In this document: positions 1 through 11,539 of the stretch, piece by piece
How positions within the stretch are numbered: the stretch's first letter is position 1
Layout: each line of letters opens with the position of its first letter
Assembly: GCA_016508695.1 (NCBI GenBank)
Contig: VNKQ01000012.1
Span: forward strand, 992,001-1,056,000
From: Hyphodiscus hymeniophilus
Taxonomy: Eukaryota; Ascomycota; Leotiomycetes; Helotiales; Hyphodiscaceae
DNA length: 64,000 nt
Direction of reading: 5' to 3'
Notes under the pieces: model-generated
What the model saw: only the letters and a program-made list of their open reading frames with translations
What the model was told of the DNA's origin: nothing
The model's database searches: none
Translations under genes and position numbers: made by a program

Positions 1-1094
1 GTCGCTGCCAGTGCCATTCCAGTGCCGCCAACATTGAGGTGGTATGTTACGCTTGAGCTGAGACCAATGGATGAAAAGAAGTAGGTCGTATTGTAAGCAA
101 AGGTCAGTCCAGTCAGGATAGTTCCAGCAAAGACCATGGACGCAATCTCAGTTCGACGTGCTTCCACTCCACGGAAACACTGCCAGTAGCTAGTCTTCAC
201 CTCCGATAACAACTCCTTTTCTTGGTTGTCTGTGTGGATGATGAGGGAGAGTTGCGCATCAATATCCGCGGCATCTGTGCTTTTATGATTCAACCGCACC
301 AGGGAGTGTCGCGCTTCCTCCAGTCGGTCTTTCCGCACGAGATACCAAGGCGATTCGGGAGCGAACAGAAGAACCGGGAACAAGAGCAATGGCCAGAACC
401 ATTGGACGGCAAATGGGATTTTGTAGGCCCACTTGGAATTGTTGTTGACCAACCCTGCCAACACTCCGGACGCAATCAGCTGGCCTATGATGAAGCACAT
501 ATTCGTCCAGCTAGTCATGTATACCCTTAACGATAACGGTAGGATTTCAGAGGCGTAAGCTGGGGATATGGTTGCGAATATACCCCAGGGAAACCCGCAA
601 AGAATTTCGCCAACCAAGAGGACCTCGATACTGTTTGCGAAGAAAACGATAAAGAGGAAGGCAGTGAGCGCGAGCAGACTACCGAGGACGGTTTTCTTCT
701 GTCCAAAACGATCGACCAGGAAGCCATTTAGGAATGCTCCAAAGAACGCGCCCACTCCAGAGGAATTGCTCAGGCCAGCTTGCCAGGGTGCCGTCAATTG
801 ATATTTGTTGCTCCCAGCGTCATATTTTCCAAATTGTTTGGCGAAAGCTGGGAACGCGTAGAAATTGTTGAGAAGGCTGGTATCATAGCCTTCCATGATT
901 ACACACATTGAGACGACGAAAGCCCAGAACACCGCCTTGTAGTGTAGTCGAAGTGCAGGGAGGACCTTCTCCTGATGGTCTGCCTCGTCAGCTTGCTTTG
1001 CTTTTTGATTCAGCAAAGCAAAATCAACATGCTCGGCCACCACGGACGTGGGAGTCTCGTTCGCATTTTGAATGACTTTGGTTTCCATTTCCAT
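1..1094 (-). CDS. MFS sugar permease (alpha-glucoside/hexose transporter type), 3' part missing
   Basis: An uninterrupted minus-strand frame starts at the ATG at 1092-1094 and stays open to base 1, so about 364 residues are present and the C-terminal third lies outside the window (family members are usually about 500-550 aa). The N-terminus is cytosolic and hydrophilic, then membrane helices begin near residue 50. Two sugar-porter signatures are visible: DRFGQKK after the second helix, and PESPWYLVRKDR near residue 246 at the start of the central cytoplasmic loop. This is the pattern of fungal MAL-type alpha-glucoside and hexose/H+ symporters of the plasma membrane. It lies beside a co-oriented secreted alpha-galactosidase, which suggests uptake of sugars released by that enzyme, but the true substrate cannot be read from the sequence. 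No intron is needed in the visible part. Confidence 0.88.
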   Translation of the reverse strand, partial: MEMETKVIQNANETPTSVVAEHVDFALLNQKAKQADEADHQEKVLPALRLHYKAVFWAFVVSMCVIMEGYDTSLLNNFYAFPAFAKQFGKYDAGSNKYQLTAPWQAGLSNSSGVGAFFGAFLNGFLVDRFGQKKTVLGSLLALTAFLFIVFFANSIEVLLVGEILCGFPWGIFATISPAYASEILPLSLRVYMTSWTNMCFIIGQLIASGVLAGLVNNNSKWAYKIPFAVQWFWPLLLFPVLLFAPESPWYLVRKDRLEEARHSLVRLNHKSTDAADIDAQLSLIIHTDNQEKELLSEVKTSYWQCFRGVEARRTEIASMVFAGTILTGLTFAYNTTYFFSSIGLSSSVTYHLNVGGTGMALAA

Positions 1095-1940
1095 CGTCGA
1101 ATGGGTAGCCCTGCCCTGTGAATTCCGAGCAATACTAGAGGGTCATAGACCAGAGGAAGACAAAGATTGGTCGACGGTGTCGAGATTGTCGGAGTATTTG
1201 AGGCTTGACGGAGTGAGCTATAAACCTCTGGTGAGAGGCATCCGCGGCCATTATATATCTTTTCCAATAGCAAGTCAAGTCCTGGCAAAGTATTCTGAGC
1301 GAGGAAGTGGCTTGCAAGTTGCTTCGGTAACCATAAACTGGTTGTACCGAGTCCGAATGTAATCAACATCTTGTATGAATGGATTTTATGGCTTTTGTTG
1401 TACGAATCAGACTACCCCATGGGGAACTTAGTGTGTGCGGGGAACATGAGAAACTACAGTAAACACAACCTATTGGCTCACTTCCCAGCGAGATCTGGGG
1501 GAAATTGACCCTCTTTCAATTGAAACGAGACTGTCTCTGAAAGGTATGAAATTCCGCCGCCACTTAGCCTGGAAACCCGCAGCTAACCAACATTGAACTG
1601 AAGTCAGCAATGTCTATATGCAGTTCGCGATTTGCCTTTGTACCAAAACCCCCGGGAATTTGCCCGCGCCGATGACAGTACGCGATTACTCAATTTACTC
1701 ATCCGTTTGAAACTAGTCTGAACATCTCAAGCAAAATCTATATAACAATCAGCTATGAAATATTCAGGGTTTCACTCTGACTAGTAAAACTCAGGTACGT
1801 GGGCTAGATAGGGTGATGCCAAGAGATCTATTTGACTTCTTAAATCAAGATTACAGAGCCCTCAGAAGCAGCGGAAGGAGCATTTCTCTATCTCCACTCG
1901 TATATAACTACGTCTTCTCTTTTAAATAAAACCAAGTATA
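1095..1940. other. Intergenic region without recognised gene
   Basis: This holds the upstream region of the permease and the 3' side of the alpha-galactosidase. Open frames here are short and resemble nothing I recognise. It presumably contains the permease promoter. Confidence 0.6.
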
Positions 1941-3710
1941 TCAAAGTTCGTCTTTGATAGCCACCCGGCGCTTCAGATTAGAGTCGTCAACGTTGCGGAG
2001 ACGGAATACTTGGGCAGCGTGACGTGATACATCAACCTCTAGAATTCCTTGAGCCGATATCATGCTCACTTTCTTGCCCAGCAATCGAGGGTCCCGCATC
2101 TTAAGACCTTCGGAGTATGGAATTCTGGTCGAGTTATACCAATTCAGCTTCTGGAACAGCTGTTCCCGAGCACTCTGGTCTGCGGCGTCCAGGATGGACT
2201 GTGCATCGTTGTCGCTCATTCGATCAGCCCAGAGGTCGTAAACATCCCAATCATGATGGTTCTGGGCAGCAATGCCACCGGCTCCGTCCCGGACAAAGAT
2301 TTCTTCAAGAGATACACTGATTTTCTGGTTTTCATTGGCCATGTTCAAAAGGATAACCACTTGATCACCATGTGCGAGACCGCCACTCCAGACGTGAGTT
2401 TCTCCGACACCATATTTGTCTTTGGGAACATTCGTATCACGCTGGACTAGAAGGGCAGCTTTAGTCGAGGGATCTTGACTAAGAGCGAGTATTGCGGGAT
2501 TGTTGGCTATGGTCAGTGACTTGGCATTCGACACTCGCAGGTCGTGGCCCAACAGGAGAGGTGACTTGAGGGCTGCCCACAGGGCAAAGTGTGCTTTTTC
2601 CTATTGCGAAGAACGACTTTTGCTTAGTGAAATCACTCGGACGCCAAGAAACTTTGCGTAGGACTTCCACTTACTTCCTCATCTGTCATGCCTCCGATTC
2701 CAACTTGCAAAATGTCTAGATCATTCCAAGCACCAGGACGAGCCTTGTCCGCATAGGCAGAAACGTGGTTCAAGACGAAGAGTAAAGAGCAGTGAGTGCC
2801 TGGAGCAATACACTGAGGATCTCTCTCGTCATCGCAACTGCATAGAGCATCCGGCCGTGTGAAGGAGTTGTAGATGTCTCCCGACATACGCCAAGAGTTG
2901 GCTATGGACATGCCCCACTGATCACAGCGTCAGCCCAATTGTACGGAATTGAGAGGGGGGGGTAATGAAGACAGTCTTGGAAATCAGAAATCTGAAGGCT
3001 TCATACCGTATGAACTTGGTCCTCTCCCCAGCTGCAAAGACTATAGACCATGGGACGACCTGTAGCATTCAAGGCATCTCCCATAGCCTTGTACCGATTA
3101 AAAGATATTAGAGCCGTGCCAGATTGTCCCAGGTTATAGCAGTTGTCGTATTTGAAGAAGTCCACATTCCATGATGCTAGGTCTTCCGCATCTTCTTTCT
3201 CGTGATTCAAGGATCCGGCTGTTCCTACTGTTAGCTGATTGTCATACCCAAGCACTCGAAGTAGAGAACTTACGATAGCCAGCGCAAGTCAGCTCACCAG
3301 CGCTCGAGTACATTCCGAAAAGCAGTCCTTTGTCGTGGAGAGTGTCGGCCACGTACTTCATGCCATTGGGAAATTTTGTCAAATCGGCTCGCCAGTGTCC
3401 AGTGTTGTCACGTTCCTCTTCCGCCCAACAGTCGTCGAGCACCACGTACTTGTAACCCAGATCCAGTAGTCCGGTATCAACCAACAATTGCGAAGTTTCT
3501 AGTATAAGATCCTCGGAAACGTCACAGTAAGTTGAATACCAGTTGTTCTAAAACGGTTGGCAAGAGCCAGAGTTAGCATAACATCTTAGAAGTTTCTGCT
3601 CTGCTCTGACTTACCCATCCTAGTGGAGGTGTCCTTGCCAATCCATTATTGACTGCTTTCGCAGGAATTCCCAGTAGGGGTATGAAGTACAAAGCTGTCA
3701 ACCAAGACAT
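1941..3710 (-). CDS. Secreted alpha-galactosidase, glycoside hydrolase family 27
   Basis: Five exons join in frame: 3710-3615, 3547-3274, 3218-3007, 2917-2675 and 2600-1941, giving 494 aa. The product starts with a hydrophobic signal peptide (MSWLTALYFIPLLGIPAKA), followed by the GH27 entry motif NGLARTPPLGWNNW. The VLDDCW segment and the nucleophile motif KYDNC (Asp148) are intact, and the acid/base region WNDLD (Asp260/Asp262) follows RPGA. The C-terminal exon fits the beta-sandwich domain that follows the barrel. The enzyme should release terminal alpha-linked galactose from melibiose, raffinose or galactomannan outside the cell. Introns are 67, 55, 89 and 74 nt with GTAAGT or GTATGA donors. 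The gene is co-oriented with the sugar permease and divergent from a Zn2Cys6 regulator. Length and motifs are normal for the family. Confidence 0.93.
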
Positions 3711-4397
3711 TTCTCACAATCGACGGAGTGGTGATCCTATTTCTTATTTTGCCTTTCCCATTGACTTTTATAAGAATCCAAGGCAGGGCAGAGACCATGG
3801 AGCAGACCAAAAGCGTTCCTCCTAGCAGGCAACTCCTTGTCACAAGTCTGCAGAAGAAATGTGATTATTGACTCTCTGAAAAGTTGTACTTAGAGTTGTT
3901 GCGCTTAGCAATGTGCAACTCAAGAAACTAAGCCTCTGGCATTTACTGGCCCGCCCACCCAGTCCTGACTTGCTTTGGCTTCCATGACTCTGTTGTCAGA
4001 TCACAGTCGACTGATGGCGGAAAACCTTCTCGTAAAGGGAAAGGAATCGTTTCTTTACCCCGCGCGCTCGGTGGTACAGTACAATACATCGCCCGCATCG
4101 CTCCAAATTAGCGTTGCTTTGCTTTCCCGCATCTTCTCGATGGAACGTTGGTTTGGTTTAGCGTCAAACGAATCCAATCTTCCGTCTTGTTCAGAGTTAT
4201 GGCTTCGTAGACACGAGCGGCGGAGAGAGAGCGGGGTACTGTAGCGGGAAGATACCCTGCGGGAGCAGCTCCCATTCCGGGTACAAATAGGGTTCCTTCC
4301 CCCGATCATATCTTTCGGAGTTAGATTTGTACCTGACTACCTTCAGATTCTTGGCTGTATAGCTGCAGGAAGCCTTTGCAGCCATAGCAATGATGAT
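3711..4397. promoter_or_regulatory. Divergent intergenic region between alpha-galactosidase and Zn2Cys6 factor
   Basis: The two start codons face away from each other across 687 bp, so both promoters must lie here. No convincing coding frame is present. I did not find a clear CGG-N-CCG zinc-cluster operator by eye. Shared control of the two genes is inference from the layout. Confidence 0.55.
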
Positions 4398-6496
4398 ATG
4401 TCTTCTCTGGCCATCAAGACCCGTGTTTGGTATGCTCTTCCTTTTTATCCTAGGTTGGAACCTCGACCGGCTAATCCTCCGCCAGTGAGTTGTGTCGCTT
4501 GAGACACTACAAATGTGGGAACCTCATGCGATAGGTAGACGTTAACTGCATCTGATACTCGCCAGGTGATGATCAGTCCCCTGCATGTCGAAGATGTGTC
4601 CGCGCAGGGAAGCGATGTGTTCGGGATCGTGACGTTCGATTTCATGTCGACGACTTGAGAAAACCAGTGAATTTTCCACGTGATCAGAGTTGGGTTTCTT
4701 ATCCCAGTCGCGGTAAGTGAGGCATTGACGTCGAGACATCAAAGGAGCTGCCGCTTACTGTTGAAAGTGGACTTTGTTGATGAGACTGAGCTTGTTGCGC
4801 AAGGGTTTGAGTGGAAGGTCGATTGCGACGTGATACCTCAGCCAAATCGAGACGTCAGCAGCACGCCTCAACAGGCATCCTGTGATGATTCTCAAACACC
4901 GCATAGCGACGACCTATCGTTGTCAGAGTGTCAAACGATTCCACTCAGTCCAGCAGCAGCCAGCCAACCCCCAACTCCAAACACGACACTGTCAACATGC
5001 ACGGGGTTTCCATCACCATACTCACTTCTCTTGACATCGTCTGTAAGCGTGCTTGCTCCTCGGACTCCTCCGAATCAAGCTTCGTGGCCCCTATCAGACC
5101 AGCAGGAGGCGACCATATTTGGTCATTTTATCACAGACGTCTCCAAATTTGTCCGTGTCACTTATCTGTCCTTGGATGCAAAAGATCGTCTTGTCTGACA
5201 AGGGCTAATAGTTCGACTTTTGTGACCGCGATCGACATTTTGCCGTTGAAGTCCCCCAGCGGGCTCGAAAATGCCTCACTCTCTACAATGCTCTTCTAGC
5301 GCTGTCTGCTCGCCATTTAAGCCAAATCAGTGACTTCGATCCATATGCTTCAAATCACTATTATCAAGAATGCCTGAAGACACTAATTCCTGCACTAAAC
5401 GATCCAGACGCTGCACTGGACGATAACCTCCTGGTAGCGACGGTTGTACTGCGCCTTTTAGAGGAGTTCGATGGTTAGTTTCCTTCTTATTTATTTTTAT
5501 CCTTTTTCTCTTTCTTCTTTTGGGGATGAGAAAGTTGTGTGACGAATTCCAGTGCCCGAACTTGGATCCGACGCACAGGGACATCTGATAGGCACACAAC
5601 TGTTCCTTCAAGCGCAAGCACTTAATCCTATGGAAAAAGGACTTCAACAGGCTGCGTACTGGGCTGGTATTCGTCAAGACATCTATACATCATTAGCTTT
5701 TCAGCGAGCGCCAAATATCAAACATCGGATAAGGCTCTTTTTGGCCGAAGAGTCTCCATTGGATGCAACGAATGATTGCACTTGGGCTTGTCGAGCGACT
5801 CTACATTGTGCGGATGTTCTTGATTTTGCCTTTGGCACTCACGAGGGCTCTCGATCACTGGCTTTGTATCAGCGCTTGCAGGACTACAATAGAGAATGGA
5901 GGCATCTCCGTCCTGTGTCCTTTGATTCATACTTTTCTCAGTCGAGAAAGGACAAAACGTTTCCCGATCTAAGATTCCACACTGACTGGCACGGTATGAT
6001 TCAGTCGCACATCCGGCAAGACCGTTCTGAACGCTGATTCGTGAATAACAGTGATGGGTCATCAGTATATAGAGCTTGCGTACATTCTGCTCTTGGTGTA
6101 TGATCCAATGGTCCCACGGGTCGGACCTGCTCATCGCAGCACATTATTGCTGTTAGATGTATGTGATATACTAACTGTTATTCTCTCCTTCACAGAAAAA
6201 TCTGATTCATTACCAGGACAAATTGAGAAACGTCACTCGCATATTGTGTGGGACTGGTCTGTCTCATCCATCCACGCCGCCTGCGATCCTCATCGCATGT
6301 ATGGCTATTGATCTATGTTTGTTCTCAATCTGTGGTGTTTTACTATGTTTCATGGCTAATTTGTGGACCAGGTGGAGACCGCTTCACAGAACCCAAAGAA
6401 CAGAGGGAACTCTTGTCAATTCTGTGCGAAACAGAGCGACTGCACGGTTGGCCCACCAGAAGAATTCAAGGACCTCTCAAGAATGCGTGGGCCTGA
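4398..6496 (+). CDS. Zn2Cys6 transcription factor with fungal regulatory domain (ARCA-like)
   Basis: Nine exons join in frame: 4398-4429, 4486-4514, 4566-4712, 4768-5150, 5212-5473, 5553-5993, 6052-6158, 6196-6316 and 6372-6496 (548 aa). The zinc cluster spans the first three exons and has perfect spacing: Cys11-x2-Cys14-x6-Cys21-x6-Cys28-x2-Cys31-x6-Cys38. It is followed by a VRF segment and FVDETELVAQ, as in ARCA-type C6 factors. The remainder is the fungal-specific helical regulatory region, with the FDFCDRDRHFAVEVP and NALLALSARHL stretches, ending in GGDRF...LKNAWA. The role is a nuclear DNA-binding regulator; its target is not known, though the divergent alpha-galactosidase is an obvious candidate. 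Exon 2 is only 29 nt and its donor (GTGGGA) is non-consensus, as is the exon 4 donor (GTCCGT), so those joins are less certain. Confidence 0.87.
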
Positions 6497-7097
6497 CCCA
6501 TGAGACAGGCATTATTGATGGTAGCATGTTGGTCAGTTCTTGTCTTACTGAGTGCTGCATGACATTGGCCTATTTTAGCATATTCTTAATCTTGTTTCTT
6601 GAAGAGGCTCACGTTACAAAATGTGTACATGATCGTGATCAGGCACTTCCTTAGTACGGCTGTATCTAGTTTTCACTGTGATGCAAGCCATTGTCGATAT
6701 CGGCTCATAAGAGTATGTATTGGCTATGAAACAAGGTCGTACTTGCGGATAAAAAGTAATCAATGAGGCCTGCTTTTTCCAGTCTCGGAAAATATTCCTT
6801 ATCAGTCCAACAGAATGAACGCTTAGCCGAGCTTTCAGTATTTCTCCTTGGTCCGTTTTGGGGGATATTTCCCGTCTCTCCAGATCTCGGTACGTTCTAG
6901 CGGGAACTCTTACTGCTTTTGGAGTACCCCTGGTTGCTCCAAAGCAGTTAAACCTCAAGTTGGTGTGTAAAATGCTATTAGATCACAACCCGGAAGTGAG
7001 GCGAATATTGATATGTTTCTAGCTCTTAATCATTCTTAGCAGAAATATATTAGTCGACCAGATATTCACCAGATAGTTAACATACTTGTCAGAAGAG
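6497..7097. other. Intergenic region without recognised gene
   Basis: This is the 3' flank of the transcription factor and the upstream region of the dioxygenase. Short open frames on both strands show no recognisable domain. Nothing else is supported. Confidence 0.6.
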
Positions 7098-8258
7098 ATG
7101 CCTGGAATACTCACCCAGCCAATCAACGGTCACCTAGCGGTCAATGACGGCCCTCTCAACTCTGACAGCGTCAGTCTTCTTCGACCGTCTTTACCAAGCG
7201 AGCCGATAGAAGAACTCCGGAAACGGTACAATGAAGATGGTATGCTTCTCGTTAGAGGCTTAATCCCTCGAGAGGATATCATGCGGACTCGAACATTCTA
7301 CTTCTCTATGATGGCACCAACTGGAGTGTTGAAGGATGGAACCAAGCCGTCCCAGGGCATATTCAATGACAAGCGATCACCCGATGACTTTCCTGGAATT
7401 GGCTCCGGGGTGGCAGGTATGAATGGGCGGCCTGGAGGCGAGAGCGCAGCTGAATTCGTGGATCTCGCCATTGCGGCACACTACAAAAGCGAGTATACAG
7501 AAAACCTGTGCAAGCATCCTATGCTGCTAGACTTTGTGGCGAGGTTTACAGGGTGGAATGAAAACACCTTGGGACTGAAGAGATCACTACTGCGGAACAA
7601 CATTCCTGGGACAACGCCAATTGGAGTTCATTACGATCAGATCTTTCTACGACATGGTGAGCCAACAAGTTTGACGGCATGGGTACCGATTGGTGATGTG
7701 AGCTTGATGGGCGGGGGTTTGATTTACCTAGAGGATGGTTCGTAACTCCACACCAACTATGGCCTGGGCCCTGACAAAGACATACTAGGGGAGAAGGTTG
7801 GACTACAGTTGGAGAAAGAGTTCACAAGGAAATCTAAGGAAGCTGGTTTCACGCCAGAAGAAGCAAAGAGCGCGTTCAACAACAATATGCTGAGCTCAGG
7901 GCTGCTCTCGGAATGCCCAGCCGAGTTTGCTCGAAAGCATCATCGCCGCTGGCTAGTGTCTAATTATGAAGCAGGAGATGTGGTCTTCCATAAGCCACAC
8001 GCGGTAAAAATTCATACTGAGGCCTACGTGTTTGAGTATACTGATTTCGATCTTCCCAGATTCATGCTTCGACTATCAACAACGACCCCGACAACGTAAT
8101 ACGTCTGGCGACAGATTTACGCTTCGTTGATTCATCTCGCCCATATGATACGGTATGTTTTCCCTGTTCTCTCAGGCTCGTATCAATTTTACGTACTCGA
8201 TATCTAACCGCAGCTGCAGCGATGGACGAATTATTATCAGGTTGGGGACGGGGTTTAA
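7098..8258 (+). CDS. Phytanoyl-CoA dioxygenase (PhyH) family, Fe(II)/2-oxoglutarate oxygenase
   Basis: Four exons (7098-7737, 7789-8003, 8060-8152, 8220-8258) give 328 aa starting MPGILTQ. The first frame extends a few codons upstream, but the ATG at 7098 is the first real start. The double-stranded beta-helix iron site is visible: HYD (His178-x-Asp180) before a TSLTAWVPIGD strand, and a distal histidine in KPHAIHAS, created exactly at the exon 2/3 junction. A downstream LATDLRF arginine probably binds 2-oxoglutarate. The ending RPYDTRWTNYYQVGDGV is typical of fungal family members. These enzymes hydroxylate varied substrates, including acyl-CoAs and secondary metabolites, so the substrate is open. 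The last acceptor could also be six bases earlier (8213), adding two residues. Confidence 0.88.
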
Positions 8259-9202
8259 GTTGACCTTCTGAGGCGTTCTGAACCATCCACTGTCGTATAA
8301 AGCTTCTCTTTTCCGTCTCTATCGCTTACGACCACCACGGCCAACGGCGTCTAATTTAACATGCTCTCTTTTAATCCGACACTACTGTGCTATATCATCC
8401 ATGGCACAGAAACTTGACCCATTCTCTAAATTAAGTAACTTCCAACTCGGCCGAATCCAAATCAATACTCATGTGCAACTGGACTTGGTCCAGGTCAGAC
8501 TCGCCTGCGATCTGTGATATGTTTGCTTCTTGGTATTGTCATAATCTCCGTGTTAGCTCGTAGGAAGTGGCGACGGACCCTTGGAGTTGGAAGAGGCCAA
8601 GGGTATTTGAGCAAAGTAGTCAAGAGTTAGGTAGCTGTTATCACGAAATTGGTTTTATTGCACCTATCTAGAAGGTAGTTTGGGAAGGCAAGAGCGAGAA
8701 GATCCAAGGATCAAGGCGTTCAGACCAAAGAATTAGTTCTCTGCATTGCAGATTACATTTTCCCCAACCATTTCCATCCAGATACGCCCGTGAATATCCT
8801 ACTCTACAACACAAAAGGAAATCGTCCCGCTGCAGAATATGAAAGAAATCGTGTATGCACTACCCCTGAATACCCATACAAGCCACCAATCTGCAGTCAA
8901 TCCGAGGAGATCGGTAAAATGAAGAAAGACCGGTATTCGAAAGAGCAGGTGGTTTGTGTTAGAAGAGCGGGATGAGTGGTGTCAGGTCGTGTCGGAAACC
9001 CGATTTCTGGAAAGATGCTGTGAGGTGAGGTGACCATCACTTGCTGATAGCGAACCCTCTAAGTATGTTGAAATGAAAGTCGTATGCACTGTATCGTAAT
9101 TTTTTAATTCTCAGATGCCAAATCCTCCCCAATGATGTCCCAGCTTACTCGTCAACGATCCTACTCGTTACGGAGTCTCAATCAAGGGTGCCTTCAGGAG
9201 TT
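8259..9202. other. Convergent 3' intergenic region, no gene recognised
   Basis: This lies between the 3' ends of the dioxygenase and the wall-protein gene. It should hold both 3' UTRs and polyadenylation regions. Short frames here have no recognised similarity. Confidence 0.6.
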
Positions 9203-11539
9203 TCAGAAAAGCACAACCAAGGCCAAGAGACCAACCAAGAACGCCAACTTGAAGCTTTGTCCTTGTCCATCTGCACCTCCAGCAGATAAAGAAGAAGAAA
9301 TGGGTGCACCGTTGGAAGGGCTGGGGGCACCAGTCATGGCCGTACTGCTGGTAGCACTCGAGACGTTAGGCTGAAGTGAAGTCGCGGAGTCGATGCTAGT
9401 CATGCCCTGAGCGATGAGGGATGTTGGGAGACTCATAGGTTGCGCGTATGTGGGGGCCACTGTAGAGATGCATTGGAACCCGACGAGGCCTGAGACATTG
9501 GAGGAATCGCCGCAGTAAGGTTTGGTCTCGACACCTGAGTTCTCCGAAGCTACGCTGGTGGGGTTCTTGGTGAATTGAATGAGAGTTTGCGTCACGGTGA
9601 CTGTGAGCGGGGCGGCGCAGGTGCAGCTTGGCGCGGGTACAGTCAAGGCGGAGTAGATAGTTGGGGCCGCGAAAGGTGCAGTGTAGGTCGAGATGAGAGA
9701 TACACGAATGGTAGTCGTAAAAGTACTGCTTAGCTGTGTACTATAGCCAACAACAGGAGCTGCAGAGGAGCTGACTGGAATCAAAGGCCCGCCTGGTTGC
9801 GTGGAGGCAATGATGCTGGTACTTGTAACAGGACTAGATGTCATTGCTGAAAGAATCGAGGCAGGAGGAACCGTGGCTTGGGTTTGTGTGAGGCTCTGAG
9901 CTGCAGCGCTCGAGGTATTCAAGAACGGTGGGACCATACTCGAAACTGACGCAGAGACTATCGAAGCGATCGAGCTGGAGGTATTGAAGAACGGCGGGAT
10001 GATACTCGAAACTGAGACAGAGATTGAAGGAGCGATTAAGTTCGAGACAACAAGTGACGAAGAGGAAAAATCGGCAACGGGGATACTAGTTGTGATTGTC
10101 GAGTAATATGTAGACGGGACGTTGGTGAGTGTGGTGTAAGAAGTTGTACTGCTTGTACCTCGAGACAGAGTCGAGCTGGCGGCGATTGAAGGGCTATGAA
10201 GAATCAGTTGAGATTATTATCATTTAAGCATTGCAAATACCTTGAAGACAAGCTTGAGGTGGACTGAAGACTTGAGGAGGAAACCGGGACGCTATCAAGT
10301 TTTAGTTCGATATGCCACACAAATAATTTGAGAGGCTTGATGAGGGGATATACCTGGAGGCGGAAATCGAAACAACTACAGACGACGGGAAAGATGATTG
10401 AGCAACGATTGAAGACAGTGCAATCATTGAGGAGCTCAGGGATGAACCTGCCACAGCTGACGAAAGGACCACGATGCTGTAATTGTCAATTTCGTTCAAA
10501 ACTCTCAGAAAAGACATACCTGGTAGAAGACAAGCTACTGGTCGGAGACAAGCTGCTGGTCAAAAACAAAGTATTGGTCGAAGACAAAGTGCTGGTCAAA
10601 GACAAAGTGCTGGTCGAAGAGAAGCTGCTGGCCGCGGCTACAGCATTACTTGAAGGTGTGGCTGACAAAACGCTATCGATCATTAATTAAGCTTGAACCA
10701 AGAGATTCAGCACTACTTACATAGACGAAGTCAAGACGCTGCTTGTAGATCCAGTAGAACTGGCCAGTGTGGAGGGCAAGTTGCTTGAGACCGTGGCTAT
10801 AGAGCTGGGCAAGAGCGAGAAGCTTTGAATAGCCGAAGAAGAGGTCAATGGGGTGGCACTGCTTGACGTAGCAGCAGACGAGATATCTGGAGATGTCGAT
10901 GTGGCAACACCAGTTGACGGAGCGGCTTGAGAGCTTGGGGCCGGTGTGCTAATACCAATCAGTTACATGAGAGCTCGCGGGGGACGATGATTGCGTTTCA
11001 ACACATGTAAACAAATTGAACTTACGTGAGGAACAGGAATGTGCTTGTAGAAAGGACAGTTGCTTCAATTGTTGAGGTACTCAAGGTCTGGAGGGTTGAG
11101 ACGGACAGGCCAGTGGTGCTGAAGCTTAGGAGAGTGGAGACAGACAACGTAGTAGATGTGCTGAGGATGATCTCGATGCCTGCAGCTGTGCTGGCAGAAC
11201 GCGCAGGTGGGCTTGAGGCTGCAGGCAGACCTGTATAGAAAGGTGAGACATCAACAGAAGAGGTGACGGCCGTAACCGGTGTAGCGGAGGACGAGAGCGT
11301 GGATTCGGGGCACTCAGTAGTGACCGTGTTTACTTCGACTGTTGTTGTTCCGGCATATGCTGGGGGGCCATAACCACGACCTTCGACAACCATGGCAGCT
11401 GAAGGGACTCATATTAGTAATGAATTGGTTATTAGGAAGAATACAATTTACCATTGTCTTCAACAGCACCAGCACCAAGGATCGGCGTTGTGGCTGCAAC
11501 CAGAAGTGCCAACATGGTGGCGAACATAGATGACTTCAT
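9203..11539 (-). CDS. GPI-anchored Ser/Thr-rich cell-wall-type protein
   Basis: Seven exons (11539-11452, 11398-11026, 10948-10721, 10672-10520, 10476-10354, 10291-10241, 10193-9203) join into 668 aa. The start MKSSMFATMLALLVAATTP is a signal peptide. The body is almost wholly Ser, Thr, Val and Ala, as expected for an O-mannosylated stalk, with a few cysteines (CTCAAP; PYCGD...GFQC) near the C-terminus. The tail has a small-residue stretch (SAGGADG) then a hydrophobic end (LAFLVGLLALVVLF), the layout of a GPI-anchor signal. Function is probably structural or adhesive at the cell surface; no catalytic domain is visible. Introns 2-6 are all phase 2 and exons 3-6 (228, 153, 123, 51 nt) are multiples of three. 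Exact joins rest on frame continuity in low-complexity sequence. Confidence 0.8.
9913..10026 (-). repeat. 66-bp imperfect tandem duplication inside the stalk exon
   Basis: Two copies start near 9914 and 9980, 66 bp (22 codons) apart. They encode the related peptides VSSIIPPFFNTSS and VSSMVPPFLNTSS. It is an internal duplication within exon 7 of the Ser/Thr-rich wall protein gene. Confidence 0.8.
10526..10632 (-). repeat. Short tandem repeat coding for TS-x-L-S units
   Basis: On the plus strand the repeat reads as variants of ACAAAGTGCTGGTC with a period of about 15 bp. On the coding strand each unit gives a Thr/Ser-Leu-Ser peptide. It makes up most of exon 4 of the wall protein gene. Confidence 0.75.

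Noticed and set aside
222..1369. Plus- and minus-strand frames overlapping the permease
   Set aside because: They are antisense or out-of-frame to a long continuous MFS reading frame that has family motifs.
6614..6958. Minus-strand frame of 114 codons after the transcription factor
   Set aside because: No recognisable domain, no splice support, and composition like non-coding flank.
7086..7097. TTG codon as start of the dioxygenase
   Set aside because: Eukaryotic start choice favours the ATG at 7098, which gives a normal N-terminus.
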